Shown one piece after another: positions 1 through 10,856 of a stretch of 64,000 nt of DNA. Every line of letters begins with the position of its first letter. The first letter of the stretch is position 1. The notes under the pieces were generated by a model. The model had not been told where the DNA came from. It saw nothing but the letters and a program-made list of their open reading frames with translations, and made no database searches. A program made the translations under genes and the position numbers. Source of the DNA: Dimorphilus gyrociliatus (taxonomy: Eukaryota; Annelida; Polychaeta; Dinophilidae); contig CAJFCJ010000011.1 in NCBI GenBank assembly GCA_904063045.1, positions 310,001 to 374,000 of the forward strand. The letters are read 5' to 3'.

Positions 1-1
1 T

Positions 2-910
2 ACAAATTTCAGAAACCCTATTTTTCAAGATGCTAAACAACTAATGAAAGAAACTTTACTAGAACTAGAAGCGATAATTATTTCTAAGGATACTAAATTA
101 GATATTCTAGAACAATTAGACGGCCCAATAGCAGAAGTTCATACTGAAGAAGGTTTTATGTATGACCTCACTCTGCAGTCTTGCGAAAACATTAACCAGC
201 ATATGAGTGATTCTTCAAAAATTCTTATCAATGGAACAAATTTGTTTCTGATGAATAGGTCAAATGGTACAGAGATATTTGTTATAAATGTTGGCGTAAC
301 ACCTTGGGTAATAAGGAATAGATGGAGGGAGCAACATAAATTTAGCAGCTTTTCCGTTAGTCCAGAGGGAAATTATATCCTATTCTGCGATAGAATCAAC
401 GGAATAATCAAGAAAAGCGAAGTTGAAGTAGAGTCCTTAACATTTACTGATTTTATTAGAGTTGACGATGTGAGCGAAGCGTATTGCATTCCTGAGAACA
501 AAACTTTAGTTCACCATGACAGAAGAGTGACATTGTTCAACAGAGAGGGTGCTAAAATATGGTCATCTTTATTCGATAACCTAGAGCATATCGATTTCCA
601 AGTAGGTAAATATTTCTGCACGAAACAAGATGATATAGAAATTAGGTCTTTGCAAACTGGAAATGAAATTCGTAGTTTTCAAACAAGTGAAAATTTCTCC
701 GAAATGCATTCACTACTCTTTGGAATCGTAATCCTTCAACCAGAGCAAAATCGTCTTGCTCTATTATCCAATGTAGATGGTTCGGTAATTAAAGAATTTC
801 CGCTAGAGTTTACTCCAAAAACCATGGCAGTTTCGCTAAATATTTTAAACCCAGCTTTCTGTATAATATCTGATGACAACAAATTATATGTTATGAAACA
901 AGCTAATTGA
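2..910 (+). CDS. TRIM-like beta-propeller protein, 3' part (5' end outside window)
   Basis: The reading frame is open from base 2 and ends at 910; there is no stop before the first ATG (44), so this is probably the C-terminal part of a longer gene. The start of the frame (NPIFQDAKQLMKETLLELEA) resembles the helical segment that precedes the propeller in the paralogue at 8111. The rest is a run of degenerate beta-propeller blades of about 40 residues, ending in a blade like those closing the genes at 3934, 5760 and 8111 (a hydrophobic, Y-V-x-K-type last strand). Whether it carries a RING finger cannot be seen because the N-terminus is missing. In this family (RING, coiled coil, NHL/propeller) the propeller binds substrate and the RING gives E3 ubiquitin ligase activity. 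The specific function is unknown. Confidence 0.7.
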   Translation, partial: TNFRNPIFQDAKQLMKETLLELEAIIISKDTKLDILEQLDGPIAEVHTEEGFMYDLTLQSCENINQHMSDSSKILINGTNLFLMNRSNGTEIFVINVGVTPWVIRNRWREQHKFSSFSVSPEGNYILFCDRINGIIKKSEVEVESLTFTDFIRVDDVSEAYCIPENKTLVHHDRRVTLFNREGAKIWSSLFDNLEHIDFQVGKYFCTKQDDIEIRSLQTGNEIRSFQTSENFSEMHSLLFGIVILQPEQNRLALLSNVDGSVIKEFPLEFTPKTMAVSLNILNPAFCIISDDNKLYVMKQAN

Positions 911-1066
911 AAGTATATAACCTTTTCCTTAACACATAAGAAGACAAGAAAATATGTTGATTGTAACAATTATTTGGCTATTAAAACTATAGTGTTCGAA
1001 AAATCAGTTATTCGATATGATTTGAAGTATTATATGTTAACCCAAATAATTATTTTAGTATCGTTG

Positions 1067-2946
1067 CTAATAGCTTATGTTTTTTGATGAATAAACATGA
1101 ATGATTTGTGTCATTATTTTAAATTTAGTTGATATTATACCTCTTTCGAAAATCTCAACCTCCAATATAGCATGAGAACCAAGTGATGTAATTTCAATCT
1201 GAGATGCCTGAGTTTCGGGGATTATCTCACAAACAGTTTGCTCGTATCTATAATTTCCACTTAATAAATAAGCTTTTTGTACATTAGATATATCTTTTAT
1301 TGTAATTCTTATTCCATTGTTTACTGTTCCAGCATGATTTGCTGTTAAAGATAAATTAATTAGTCCTATAGAAATATTACTAATTAGATAAAACTTTACC
1401 TGTAATGCAAAAAACTTTTATATCAATAGGTGGTGAAAGTGTTGCTCTGACGTAATTATTGTTTACTTGATTTAGCTCGAAAGATGAACCTCTTGAAATA
1501 TATATTCCATCTAGTAAAAAGCTCTTCCTGTCGATACTACTTTCATGCATAGCAACAATGTCTTTTGTATTCCCTACAAAATGAAAATTATAATAACGAA
1601 ATATTGAATATGTCTAAATTTTTAAGGAAATAGCTAACGATTCGAATTCGGATTTCCTATTTTTCTTCCATAAACAAATAGTTCGGAAAATTCAAAGAAA
1701 TGTTTTGATTTAACATCATTCTCATCAATCATATGAATTAATATATATTGCCCTCTTATTGGTTGTGAACATTTAAAAATGTAACTTTTCCCATCCTTAT
1801 AGCTAGTTTGTGCGGGATTAAAATTTTCAACACAATATTTATTCAATGTAGATTTCATTGTTTGTGGATAGTCGCTAATTGATATATACATGAAGGAAAA
1901 TTCTTTTGAGTTTGCTATAGAAAAATATCAAAATTTTAGCCATGTACAGTATTTTTACTCTTATAAATTTGTTAATTAACCTGACGTAGCGCCAACTACA
2001 ATCAAACCATATATTTCGTAGTAATATTCCAAGTCCAATCTAAAAAATGGTAACTTATTTATGTTTTCTTCATTCCTTGAGCGAAAAAATGTAGTGAGAT
2101 TATTATCCATTAAATGTGAAAGTTGTAGATTAGGATTAAATGGAGTTCCCGCGTAAAATTTGTTGTTCGTATAGTCAATTATGTCATAATCTAAATATAA
2201 TTTTGTTTACATTTCAGTCAACATAATAGGAAGAGAATGTATAATTTATCAATTACCTCGCTCTTTTATAAAATCTCCAAACACTTGCAAGTCGCACAAT
2301 GATAGGTATTTAGTTCCAGCCAGATGATCAACTGTAAGAAAAGATCCAATTGCATTTACAGCGCAATCGTATGTTTCGTAGTAAGATAATGCTGTTGATA
2401 GAGCTCTCTTCACTATATTTTCTTTATAATAGCAGAAATTCCTTTTTGTACTCTTTGGAAAATCTTCAGCATAGATTGTAAAATTTTTGAGATCCTTATC
2501 TAAAAAGCGTAAGAAATTTTAATGACACAACTACTGTCTACGTAACAAAGATTACTACTAACAACGATTAGTATCTCTGCTAAGTACCATAACCTTTGTA
2601 ATTAAGTATATTTTCCCAAGATCAATAGAAATCCATGAACCAGTTTCATATGCTGAAGTGGCACTGCATTGAAAGATAACAGTTTGTGGCAGATGATGTA
2701 TATTAATGTTATCGTCATTAGCTCTGTAGGCATATGAAGTATCATCGGGAGAATAAACTCTAGTTGTTGATTGAAATGCTTGACGATTTCTGGCTATATT
2801 TACTTGTGAATTCTTGACAAATAGAAATTTTCCTGCTTTTAAAAAGTTATCATGATTTCAAACTTATATAAAATAGAGAAGAAGACCGTAATAGTAAAGA
2901 GTATTAAACCTGTTAGAATAAAAATTATCACACATTTAACCAACAT
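1067..2946 (-). CDS. Secreted fucolectin-type (FTP / F5/8C-like) lectin protein, seven exons
   Basis: Assembled from seven short-intron exons. Exon 1 (2946-2910) encodes a signal peptide (MLVKCVIIFILTG) with donor GT at 2909 and acceptor at 2833. Exon 2 carries the start of a fucolectin / tachylectin-4 / pentraxin-1 domain (NIARNRQAFQSTT, later SYAYRANDD, then WISIDLGKIYLITKV). Exon 3 (about 2500-2260) completes it with the family ending LSLCDLQVFG. Exons 4 and 5 (about 2200-1980 and 1893-1650) form a second diverged copy ending HFFEFSELFVYGRKIG. Exons 6 and 7 (about 1575-1400 and 1372-1067) form a third, with a TAG stop at 1069-1067. The family binds fucose and other glycans and often acts in innate recognition. 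No transmembrane segment follows, so it should be secreted. The exact donor of exon 2 near 2590 is ambiguous. It lies between TRIM-like genes on the opposite strand. Confidence 0.75.
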
Positions 2947-3933
2947 TTTGTTAAGCAGCTTTCGTATTGTATGATGAACTTTTCCTACTGCTGAATGAGA
3001 GAATAATGACAAAGAATTGTAGATTGTTTAATATTTCACATGGCTTATAAATAAGGGATTTGTTTAAATATAGAACGTTTAAAATTTATCAAAAGCTACA
3101 ACGACTGGAGCAATCTGATCCTCTCTATAAGAATGGGACGTCTTACTCCTAAAAGAGAAATCAAAAGAACCAAACAGGACAGTTGGTATGTTTTTTGTGA
3201 ATAGCTAACATTTAACTATGATTTTTATTATAATTATTCAGAGCTATACTAGATGTTTTATTCATTATTCTCCAGTTATTATTGTGTGAGTTCGTATTTT
3301 AAATTTTGAACTGGTTCCGAATTAATAATGAAAAATATCGTTAATACTTTAAATGATTGATATTTTCCATAAATATACTTTATCTAAATATATGTAATTA
3401 GAGAAGGAATTAGTTATTCTTAAATGTATACATACTGTACAAATTTTATATGTGTTGTAACTACCGTAAAATAATTCAATTGTAATAGTTTAATACCATT
3501 TTTATAATTTTCAAGGACAAAGTATTTTAAAATGAATATAAATTTTATATATTCTCTAATATAAAGCCAAAAAAAGTATATCTGTTAAAGAAAGTGGAGT
3601 AGAAGTATGTAAAATTTACTTTAAAGACTGGTTCGTATTCTAAATTTTTTACCCGCCCATTTTATTCTGTTCTGAAACGTGAATATTACTACTAATTAAC
3701 ACTCATTAAGTATTTTCCTATATTCCATAAAGCAGATATACGATTTATTATCAAAAAAGTTCAGTTTTTAATATTTTATATACAATAATTGTGAAATTCA
3801 TTCGTAAATTAGTATTTTGAAAATCCATCAAAGTGCTATTAACCATTACCGCCATTCTCGTAAATCTTTTTAGTTTTAGATTCTGTTTTTACAATAATCT
3901 TTAGTCAGTGTGAATCTTAATTGTCTTTAATAG
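2947..3933. other. Intergenic, AT-rich
   Basis: This divergent spacer lies between the lectin gene (-) and the RING gene (+). A short open stretch starting ATGGGACGTCTT near 3133 runs about 20 codons and could be a 5' leader exon, but I cannot connect it to anything. Otherwise I see nothing beyond AT-rich sequence. Confidence 0.5.
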
Positions 3934-5148
3934 ATGTCAAGTCCAACTGAAAGTTCCAAAATGGGTGATAAGGAAATAGAATGCTCAATTTGCTCCAGCA
4001 GATGGTTTAGCATGGACGTTGTGGCCTTACCATGTTCTCATGTTTGCTGCTCGGAATGCTTCAAAGAACTTGAAGAAAATTATAAAGACAACTTGAGAAT
4101 AGACTGCCCATCTTGTCAAGTAATGATGACCTTTCCAAAAGACGATTCGTCCTTTCCTTATTATTTCAATGAAACCGATTCAAACATATCATATGATATA
4201 GTTGTTGAAGTTCCTAATGTATCTGAAATTATAATTTCAGACTTGAATGAAAAATTACCAGACAATAAAGATCGTCAAAGAAGGAAATTTAATAATAACG
4301 GAGCTTCTGAGAACTTGAACACTATGGCTGTAGAAGGAAATAAACATGGTCTATTGAAGCTCGAAAAAACAATCTTTCTTCCCCTGAACGTAACATATGT
4401 AGTTGATATGGCCATAGGAAATAATCGACTTTATCTTCTCAGCTTTATTGGATCCATATTCGAACAATCAGAGGTCATAAGTTCTTATTCTCTAGATGGA
4501 AAGTTTAATGGTGATATTTTCAATGTATCACGTTTTCTCAAAGGATCAGTTGCGGACAGTCTTAGTATTTATAAAACGAAACCTATTGTATGTTTATGCT
4601 GTTCGCGATTGAACACTATATATACTGGCGATTTAAATAATTTAGGATCGACCTTGAGCCCATGGCTAGATATTGAATCTCCTACTAAACTGTGCATCAC
4701 AGTTAAAGGCTTGATCATTACATTCAAAGAAACAACGTCTATAGGCTTATATGACGAATCGGCAAACTGCTTCTGGAAGTTAAATTTAGGTATCAAACTA
4801 TTATCCGCCTGTGCACCGTATGACGGCGATTATATCTTTGTCATCGATGAAAGACAAAAATTAATCTTGAGAAATATTATAGACGGTCAAGTCAAGGTTA
4901 TTTTTGGTAGTCAATTGAAAAATTGTTCGTATAATGTAGCACCGCTTCGAAACGGAATTGCCGTTGCCGAACAACAATCTCACTGCCTAAAATTCTACAA
5001 CAGCAAAGGAATGTTTGACAAAACTTTAATTGATCTTGGTTACAGGCCAGAAAAAGTTACTTCCTCTGAAGAGAACAGCAAAAACATTATTTACCTATCT
5101 ACAACTGTAAGCCGTGTGACTCGACTATCTATTTATAGAGAAACATAA
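3934..5148 (+). CDS. RING finger / beta-propeller protein (TRIM-like), no coiled coil
   Basis: Single-exon 404-residue protein. Residues about 17-60 form a C3HC4 RING: CSIC, then PCSHVCCSEC, then CPSC, with the usual Cys/His spacing. Unlike the paralogue at 5760 there is almost no helical linker: after about 60 polar, disordered residues (KDRQRRKFNNN) the propeller starts near residue 135 and runs to the end. The first ATG is used; an in-frame TAG precedes it directly and could be a 3' splice site for a leader exon. RING proteins of this layout are E3 ubiquitin ligases, with the propeller presumably binding substrate or RNA. It is one of four paralogues within 9 kb, which suggests recent tandem expansion and a possible immune role. 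The substrate is unknown. Confidence 0.8.
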   Translation: MSSPTESSKMGDKEIECSICSSRWFSMDVVALPCSHVCCSECFKELEENYKDNLRIDCPSCQVMMTFPKDDSSFPYYFNETDSNISYDIVVEVPNVSEIIISDLNEKLPDNKDRQRRKFNNNGASENLNTMAVEGNKHGLLKLEKTIFLPLNVTYVVDMAIGNNRLYLLSFIGSIFEQSEVISSYSLDGKFNGDIFNVSRFLKGSVADSLSIYKTKPIVCLCCSRLNTIYTGDLNNLGSTLSPWLDIESPTKLCITVKGLIITFKETTSIGLYDESANCFWKLNLGIKLLSACAPYDGDYIFVIDERQKLILRNIIDGQVKVIFGSQLKNCSYNVAPLRNGIAVAEQQSHCLKFYNSKGMFDKTLIDLGYRPEKVTSSEENSKNIIYLSTTVSRVTRLSIYRET

Positions 5149-5405
5149 TAAAAGGCAACACTTTCCAAGTATATTTTGACCAGTAAGAATACTAATTGTG
5201 ATAAGACAATGGAAAAATATTTATTCTTTTGTGCTAATTTTTCTTTGGTTTATTAATAAATGATACGTTGTTTTTTCCAAAACTCAACACGCTTGAAAGA
5301 AATATTTATCTAAGACTAAATACTGTCTCTATTAAAGTATTGTAAATTGCAAAATTTATAGACTGGTTCTGAATAAATACCTAAATAATACGACCTATTC
5401 TCGTA
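5149..5405. other. Short intergenic gap
   Basis: 3' flank of the RING gene followed by the 5' flank of the tRNA. No other feature seen. Confidence 0.4.
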
Positions 5406-5491
5406 GTCTCCGTGGCGCAATGGATAGCGCGTCGGACTTCTAGTGGGCTTAGGCAATTCGGAGGCTGTGGGTTCGAGTCCCACCGGAGATG
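5406..5491 (+). tRNA. tRNA-Arg (TCT) with 13-nt intron
   Basis: Complete cloverleaf. Acceptor arm GTCTCCG (5406-5412) pairs with CGGAGAT (5484-5490), including one G-U pair, and the discriminator base is G at 5491. D arm GCGCAATGGATAGCGC. Anticodon TCT lies at 5439-5441. T arm GTGGGTTCGAGTCCCAC gives the B box. A 13-nt intron (5443-5455, GTGGGCTTAGGCA) sits one base 3' of the anticodon, the canonical position and common in animal tRNA-Arg(TCT). A run of nine T follows directly as the Pol III terminator. It decodes AGA. Confidence 0.97.
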
Positions 5492-5759
5492 TAATTTTTT
5501 TTTTCTAACCAATTTTTTTTTTTATCTGAAAATACTAATTAAAATGAGCGCTAATGATCCGCTTATTACGTAGAAATTACAAGTAAAATCCTCAGTATTA
5601 TAATAAGTAGATAGATATCTGTTTCTGAACTGACACATCATATTTTTTTATAAGAAAATAATATACAATGTAAAGAGACTTTTTGTTTAAAAGAAAAAGT
5701 TCATTAAAAACGTCTAACTTTAAAAAATAAAAAGAGAAAAACAAATAGTCTTTAAAGGA
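5492..5759. other. Intergenic, tRNA terminator then 3' flank
   Basis: Two T-runs after the tRNA, then the AT-rich 3' flank of the minus-strand gene. Nothing else seen. Confidence 0.4.
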
Positions 5760-7262
5760 TTAATTTCCCAAAAAGATTAACAAGTGATTCTTTTCGCCAT
5801 TTGTTGCGAAGACGTAAAGATAATCTGTAAATAATTTAGAAGATAATGCAATCGATGTTGGAGTATATTCCAATTTTAAGTAATTTTCATCTATTTTTCC
5901 ATCTTGATTTACGGCGATAATTGATTTATTTTTTGAATTTGTTAAGGCTAAACCCGTATGATATTGAATCATTTTTTCGCATTTATCATCAATTGCTAAT
6001 AATTGGGAGGTGAGTCTGTTGCCGTATTTTAAATTTCTTTTAGTCAGTTGATTAGCTTCCGTAACGATATAAAAATGATCTTCAGTTTCTGCTCTAGATA
6101 TTAAATTTATAGAGGATTCCTCTTTTATTGTCCAAAGTCTTAGTTTATTAGTTTGATACATTGATATCGAATAATTGTCTCTTCCTTCGGCGACTAATAA
6201 TCCTTTCAAAACGGAACATATCGCTCGAACGTTAATAACGTTTAAGAATTTCGTTAACGTAACATCTTTCCTATAAAGTGGATAGCTATATATCGACTCC
6301 CTTGATTGGCAAACAAAGAATACAATTGATTCTGAAAGATCAATTGTTAATGATATAGCTGATAGATTATTTATTTGATTATTAACTACTAATAATTCTT
6401 TGATAAATTTTCCATCCAAATTGAACCATGTTAAGATGCAATTGTCGTTCTTGGAACAAAGACAATAGAGCTCCTCCTTATGAACGCAACAATCAATAAC
6501 TTTAGTAATATTTTCATCTAATTCAATAAATTTCGTCATTGTAAATTTGGACAAAGATGGTTGAGTTAAAACGTGAACAGTTGTCATATCCTCGCTTTGT
6601 TCTTTTAATTTCAAAATGACTTCTGTATCTAAAGCTTTTCTCCTCAATCTTTGACAACTTTTTAAAATATTATCGCTTTCTTCTTTAAAGGAGCTGACTG
6701 AGGTAAAAATATCAAAAGCTTTCATAGAATTCCTAATTAAGCGTCTTTTATCTTTAAAAGCAGACATAAGATTATACTTTGTAATTTCCGATTGTCTTTC
6801 CACCTCTTTACGGACATTTTCAAAAAAATCATTCAGATTTTTTAATAATTCTGATTCTTCTCTCTTGCTTTCTTTCAGAAGATTCATAATTCGATATTTT
6901 TCATCTTTTATTAAACTTTTTCTATCCTCCATTCCAAAATATTCTTCCTCTTCATCATCTTCGTCGACTTCGTTCATTTGATCAACTTCCGTAGACTTAA
7001 ATATATCTTCATAATTGTCAGAAATCTCTTGGAACATTGTAAATTTTGGTAAAGATAAAATTCCATTGCCGGGTAGACTAAATACCGAAGAACACTTTGG
7101 ACAATTTAACTGTTTACAACCTTGAAATTTCTCCAAGCATTTCGAACAAAAAACATGAGAACAAGGTAAAAATCTAGGATCATTTTTCAACCAACTTTTA
7201 TCGCAAATCGAACATTTAAAGGCTGGTTTATTCAATTTTACTCCCAAATTATCAGCCGACAT
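5760..7262 (-). CDS. RING / coiled-coil / beta-propeller protein (TRIM-like E3 ligase)
   Basis: Single-exon 500-residue protein and the fullest member of the local family. A C3HC4 RING occupies residues about 17-65 (CSICDKSW, PCSHVFCSKC, CPKC). An acidic stretch near residue 100 (VDEDDEEEEYFG) is followed by a long charged helix, residues about 115-215, likely a coiled coil for dimerisation (ESELLKNLNDFFENV). From about residue 235 there are propeller blades to the C-terminus, ending YLYVFATNGEKNHLLIFLGN. No B-box zinc finger is visible, so it is TRIM-like rather than a canonical TRIM. The inferred role is an E3 ubiquitin ligase with a propeller substrate domain; the target is unknown. It faces the RING gene at 3934 convergently, with the tRNA between them. 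Confidence 0.85.
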   Translation of the reverse strand: MSADNLGVKLNKPAFKCSICDKSWLKNDPRFLPCSHVFCSKCLEKFQGCKQLNCPKCSSVFSLPGNGILSLPKFTMFQEISDNYEDIFKSTEVDQMNEVDEDDEEEEYFGMEDRKSLIKDEKYRIMNLLKESKREESELLKNLNDFFENVRKEVERQSEITKYNLMSAFKDKRRLIRNSMKAFDIFTSVSSFKEESDNILKSCQRLRRKALDTEVILKLKEQSEDMTTVHVLTQPSLSKFTMTKFIELDENITKVIDCCVHKEELYCLCSKNDNCILTWFNLDGKFIKELLVVNNQINNLSAISLTIDLSESIVFFVCQSRESIYSYPLYRKDVTLTKFLNVINVRAICSVLKGLLVAEGRDNYSISMYQTNKLRLWTIKEESSINLISRAETEDHFYIVTEANQLTKRNLKYGNRLTSQLLAIDDKCEKMIQYHTGLALTNSKNKSIIAVNQDGKIDENYLKLEYTPTSIALSSKLFTDYLYVFATNGEKNHLLIFLGN

Positions 7263-8110
7263 TCTAATATTTTCTTCTATTTGATTAAATTTAAGAAATT
7301 TAGGAAAAATTCACACAAGACAATACTCTCCTTTGAGTAATTACATGAGTAGAGAGTTAGAAGTAAAAAGTTCACTTTCTCCTTCTAATATAGGCCACTG
7401 TTTCGAATGTTTTTGATTAATTAACTTCTAGTTAAAATTAACAAAAACTTTAAATTGAGAACATAATTCACAGAAACAAAGTCTGTATTATGAATCTTTT
7501 TCATTTTTTTACCTAATTTGTTCTAAAATAAGATAACTTACCAATTTCTCTAGCAGCTAATGATTTATTCATTATGACCTATGCCTTATAGTTTCAAATA
7601 AGGGGTGCAAGAAATTATTAATAACGACAACCGTAGGAATTTATTATGGTTACTCAATCAGATCAATGTTCGAGAACAATCTTAATCATTCATTAAGTCT
7701 TCATGATTATTTTTTGAATAAAAAAAACTATACTTTAAATCGTACGAATCGTTTTTATATTATATTTTGTATTACATTAACAAAGTAGTCTTTAATTGAA
7801 CTCGTTCTCCACATGTTTAAAACGAGTGTCACGTGACATAGACACTACTCCAAGCAGGCAGATTAAAGATATCTGCAGAATATTTTTACTTGTGATAAAA
7901 TAAATTTTTATATTATTTGTAAAAGTTTTTGAGAAGAAAAACCAACTATGGAAAAGTTACAAAAGGTTTCCGCTTCCGTTTATTATCACGTGTTAAAGTA
8001 ATGAGAAAGAACTCATGGATCTATAGTGGCTGATCAACGTACCTTTGAACAATACAAAAACGCTTCTTCCAACTAAATTAGGCAATTAAATAAAAAAAAC
8101 TTGGTGTAAA
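7263..8110. other. Divergent intergenic region between TRIM-like genes
   Basis: About 850 bp, AT-rich, with two CACGTG-type E-box palindromes: one inside a short CACGTG-repeat-like stretch near 7830 (tgtcacgtgaca) and one near 7987. It is probably the promoter region for both flanking genes. No RNA gene or repeat recognised. Confidence 0.4.
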
Positions 8111-9304
8111 ATGGCTCTTTCAAAAGTTTCCCCGTCAAATATGGAAATAGAAAGACTAATACCAAAAGTTGACGAACTGTTGAGAGATATGGATGTACTA
8201 ATAAAAGAATCTCAAACTGAAGAAGAAAAGTTAATGCAAGCGCTAAAGAGTCGTTTAATTATGGTTCAAGCAATGGTTCATAAAAGATCTAAAGAAATAT
8301 TGGCCGATTTAGAAAAGCAATTTAAAGATAAGCGGGAATCTTTAAAGTCCTTTTCAGATGAAGTTATGAAATTGAAAACTTATCACAGCAGCATGATAAA
8401 AAATCCAAGTATTATGAGCGACTTGGTCGAAAGGAAACTTGACACAATGAGACGTTGTATAAGTCTCAATTACAACGAAAATGACCTCGCAAAAATTGCA
8501 GATGTTACAGTAAGTGATTGTTTTAAGAATAATTTAAAGAAGAAGAAGATTATTCTCCTGGAAGACAATGTCGATATAAAACGTATAATCGTCAGAGAAG
8601 ATTCCATATACATGTTGAAATTATTGAATGGAGAGGTTATACTTACTGCGTATTCTAACAAAGCAATCTTTATTAAGGATCTATGGAGAGAAATCGGATT
8701 TGCATCAGATTTTGATATTGATTTCGAAAGACGTACTGTCTATGTATCAGATGTTGGATCCGATATTAGAAGATCTAAATTCTCCATGGATGGATTATCA
8801 TTTTCAAGATGGTCTGACACGCATAGAGTTACCAATATATTTTGCATGAAAAATGGTCTTATCATTTACGAATGCGGCGGTTGGTACAACGATTATTGTG
8901 AAAATATTATCATGCTAGATTTTGAAGGAACTGAGGTATGGAGGTTAAGACTGGCCGAGCATGTGTCAATTAACGTTTGCTATAGCAAGAGTCTAATTGC
9001 TACGTTGTGTGGTAAAACTCCTATCATTTATGATGGAAATGGTAACCCGATAAGTACAATTGCTCCCCAACGTTTCGACACGGATGGAGCTAATTTGCTA
9101 TCATTTAATGTTTTTGGTCTAATCTGCGCTTTTCGCAACTATAATAAAGCTTTCAGATTCTGTGAAAGAGATTGGAAATGGATACCAGTTGATATTGGCT
9201 TTAAACCTAAAAGATTAGCTGTGTACAATGATCTTTTTGAAACGAGAATCTATGCTGTTGAAGAGAATAATAAAGAAAGGAGGCTCTACGTATTCCTCGA
9301 CTAG
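8111..9304 (+). CDS. Coiled-coil / beta-propeller protein, RING-less TRIM-like paralogue
   Basis: Single-exon 397-residue protein. It begins directly with a helical region (residues about 10-120, e.g. KLMQALKSRLIMVQAMVHKR), then the same propeller as its neighbours (about 140 to the end, closing RIYAVEENNKERRLYVFLD). No RING cysteines are present and no upstream exon with a RING is evident within the 850-bp gap. It is therefore either a true RING-less paralogue, which may act as a regulator or dimer partner of the RING-bearing copies, or a gene whose first exon was lost. The start ATG has a good context (aaaATGG). Function is unknown. Confidence 0.75.
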   Translation: MALSKVSPSNMEIERLIPKVDELLRDMDVLIKESQTEEEKLMQALKSRLIMVQAMVHKRSKEILADLEKQFKDKRESLKSFSDEVMKLKTYHSSMIKNPSIMSDLVERKLDTMRRCISLNYNENDLAKIADVTVSDCFKNNLKKKKIILLEDNVDIKRIIVREDSIYMLKLLNGEVILTAYSNKAIFIKDLWREIGFASDFDIDFERRTVYVSDVGSDIRRSKFSMDGLSFSRWSDTHRVTNIFCMKNGLIIYECGGWYNDYCENIIMLDFEGTEVWRLRLAEHVSINVCYSKSLIATLCGKTPIIYDGNGNPISTIAPQRFDTDGANLLSFNVFGLICAFRNYNKAFRFCERDWKWIPVDIGFKPKRLAVYNDLFETRIYAVEENNKERRLYVFLD

Positions 9305-9583
9305 TATATTTAAAATTTGTTATCAAGTTATTTTTTAAATTAGTGAAGAGTGATTTGTTTTCTTATGAAAAGCCATTTGTTATTTATATTTGTAAAATAA
9401 AGTTTAGTAAAGTGCTATTTTAAGCTCCTATCCAGGGTTTAATAATACAATCGAAACGCGCCACTTTTTTCTTGCGGAAACGGAATTGTCTCTTACCGGT
9501 TTTCATTAACTTCTTTCAGTGACTACTAAAAATTCTATTCGAAATCCTACATAAGTTATAATACAATATTTCATTATAAAATA

Positions 9584-10856
9584 ATGGCAGCCGGATCCGA
9601 CCAATGGTGTTTGATAGAAAGTGACCCTGGAGTTTTTACAGAATTAATTAAAGGCTTCGGTAATATTAAAAGTTTAAGTAAATAATCTATTATCGTTACC
9701 GGAACTGTTATCTTTCCAGGCGTTGAAGGGGTACAAGTTGAAGAGATTTATAATCTGGACGTTAGTGCCTTTGAAAGTATCAAGTCAGTTACTTAATTTT
9801 TAAAATTTAGTTTTAAATTAATTTTTTGTATATTTTTGTCAAGACCTGTTCATGGCTTAATATTCCTGTTTAAATGGCGCCAAGAAAAAGAATTTGATGG
9901 AACTCCAGTTCAAGACAGCCGTTTAGATAACATATTTTTTGCTAAACAAGTTTGTTTTCTATAGTTAACATCACCTTCGTTTATTGAAAATCGAATAATT
10001 TTTAGGTTATAAACAATGCTTGTGCTACGCAAGCTTTGATCAGTATTCTATTGAATGCTTCCCATCCTGATGTAAATATTGGATCAACTTTATCAGAATT
10101 TAAGGAATTTGCCTCCGCTTTCGACCCAGCTGTATGTAAATTTACAATTTGTTCTTTAATGTAATAAAATATATTTAACCATTTTTCATTGTAACAGACA
10201 AAAGGTCTCACACTTAATAATTCGGATGTGATTCGGAGAGTTCATAACAGCTTCTCACGTCAGCAAATGTTCGAGTTTGATGAAAAAATGTCTAAAAAGG
10301 AAGAGGACTCTTTTCATTTCGTCAGTTACGTTCCAATTGACGGTCGCTTGTATGAATTAGATGGTTTAAAAGATGCCCCTCTTGATCATGGACCTGTTGG
10401 TGATGATTGGTTAGCGGCAGCCAAACCTGTTATAGAAAAGAGAATTTTGCGCTACACAGATGGCGAAATTCATTTCAGTCTTTTAGCTTTGGTCTCAGAC
10501 AGACAAATGTTAGCTGAGAAGAGAATTGAAGAGATTAGACGAGAAATGGAGGTGGGAATGGAAACAGATGCTCTACAAGATGAGTTGGTTATACTCCAAC
10601 AAAGAATTGAAGAAGAAAAATCTAAAAGAGAGAGATATCAGACGGAAAATGTGAGAAGAAAGCATAACTATCTCCCATTCATTATGGAATTGCTGAAAAT
10701 TTTGGCGAAAGAAGGCAAACTTGTTGACTTAGTAACCCAGGTAAAAACATTCTATTTATTAATTTTTTTATATAATTTGAACAAACAGTAAGACATGTTT
10801 ATTTCCAGGCGAAAGATAAACAAGCTGCCAAGAAGAAAACAGAAACAGTCAAGTAG
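9584..10856 (+). CDS. Uchl5: Ubiquitin C-terminal hydrolase UCHL5/UCH37
   Basis: Six exons with introns of about 60 bp (exon 1 from 9584, then about 9720, 9842, 10005, 10198, 10810-10856). The product opens [20 protein letters not shown], the typical UCHL5 N-terminus. Catalytic residues are all present: the oxyanion Gln (IFFAKQ) and nucleophile Cys in NNACATQA, the His in SFHFVSYVP and the Asp in LYELDGL. The C-terminal KEKE-like helical tail carries the family motif [15 protein letters not shown] and ends in a Lys-rich stretch, the ULD part that binds the proteasome subunit RPN13/ADRM1 or INO80G. It trims ubiquitin chains at the 19S proteasome. Its stop codon (10854-10856) directly abuts the stop codon of the convergent Prorp gene. 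Confidence 0.97.

Noticed and set aside
3125-3190. Possible coding exon MGRLTPKREIKR
   Set aside because: It is only about 20 codons, with a donor-like site but no continuing exon in frame with the gene at 3934.
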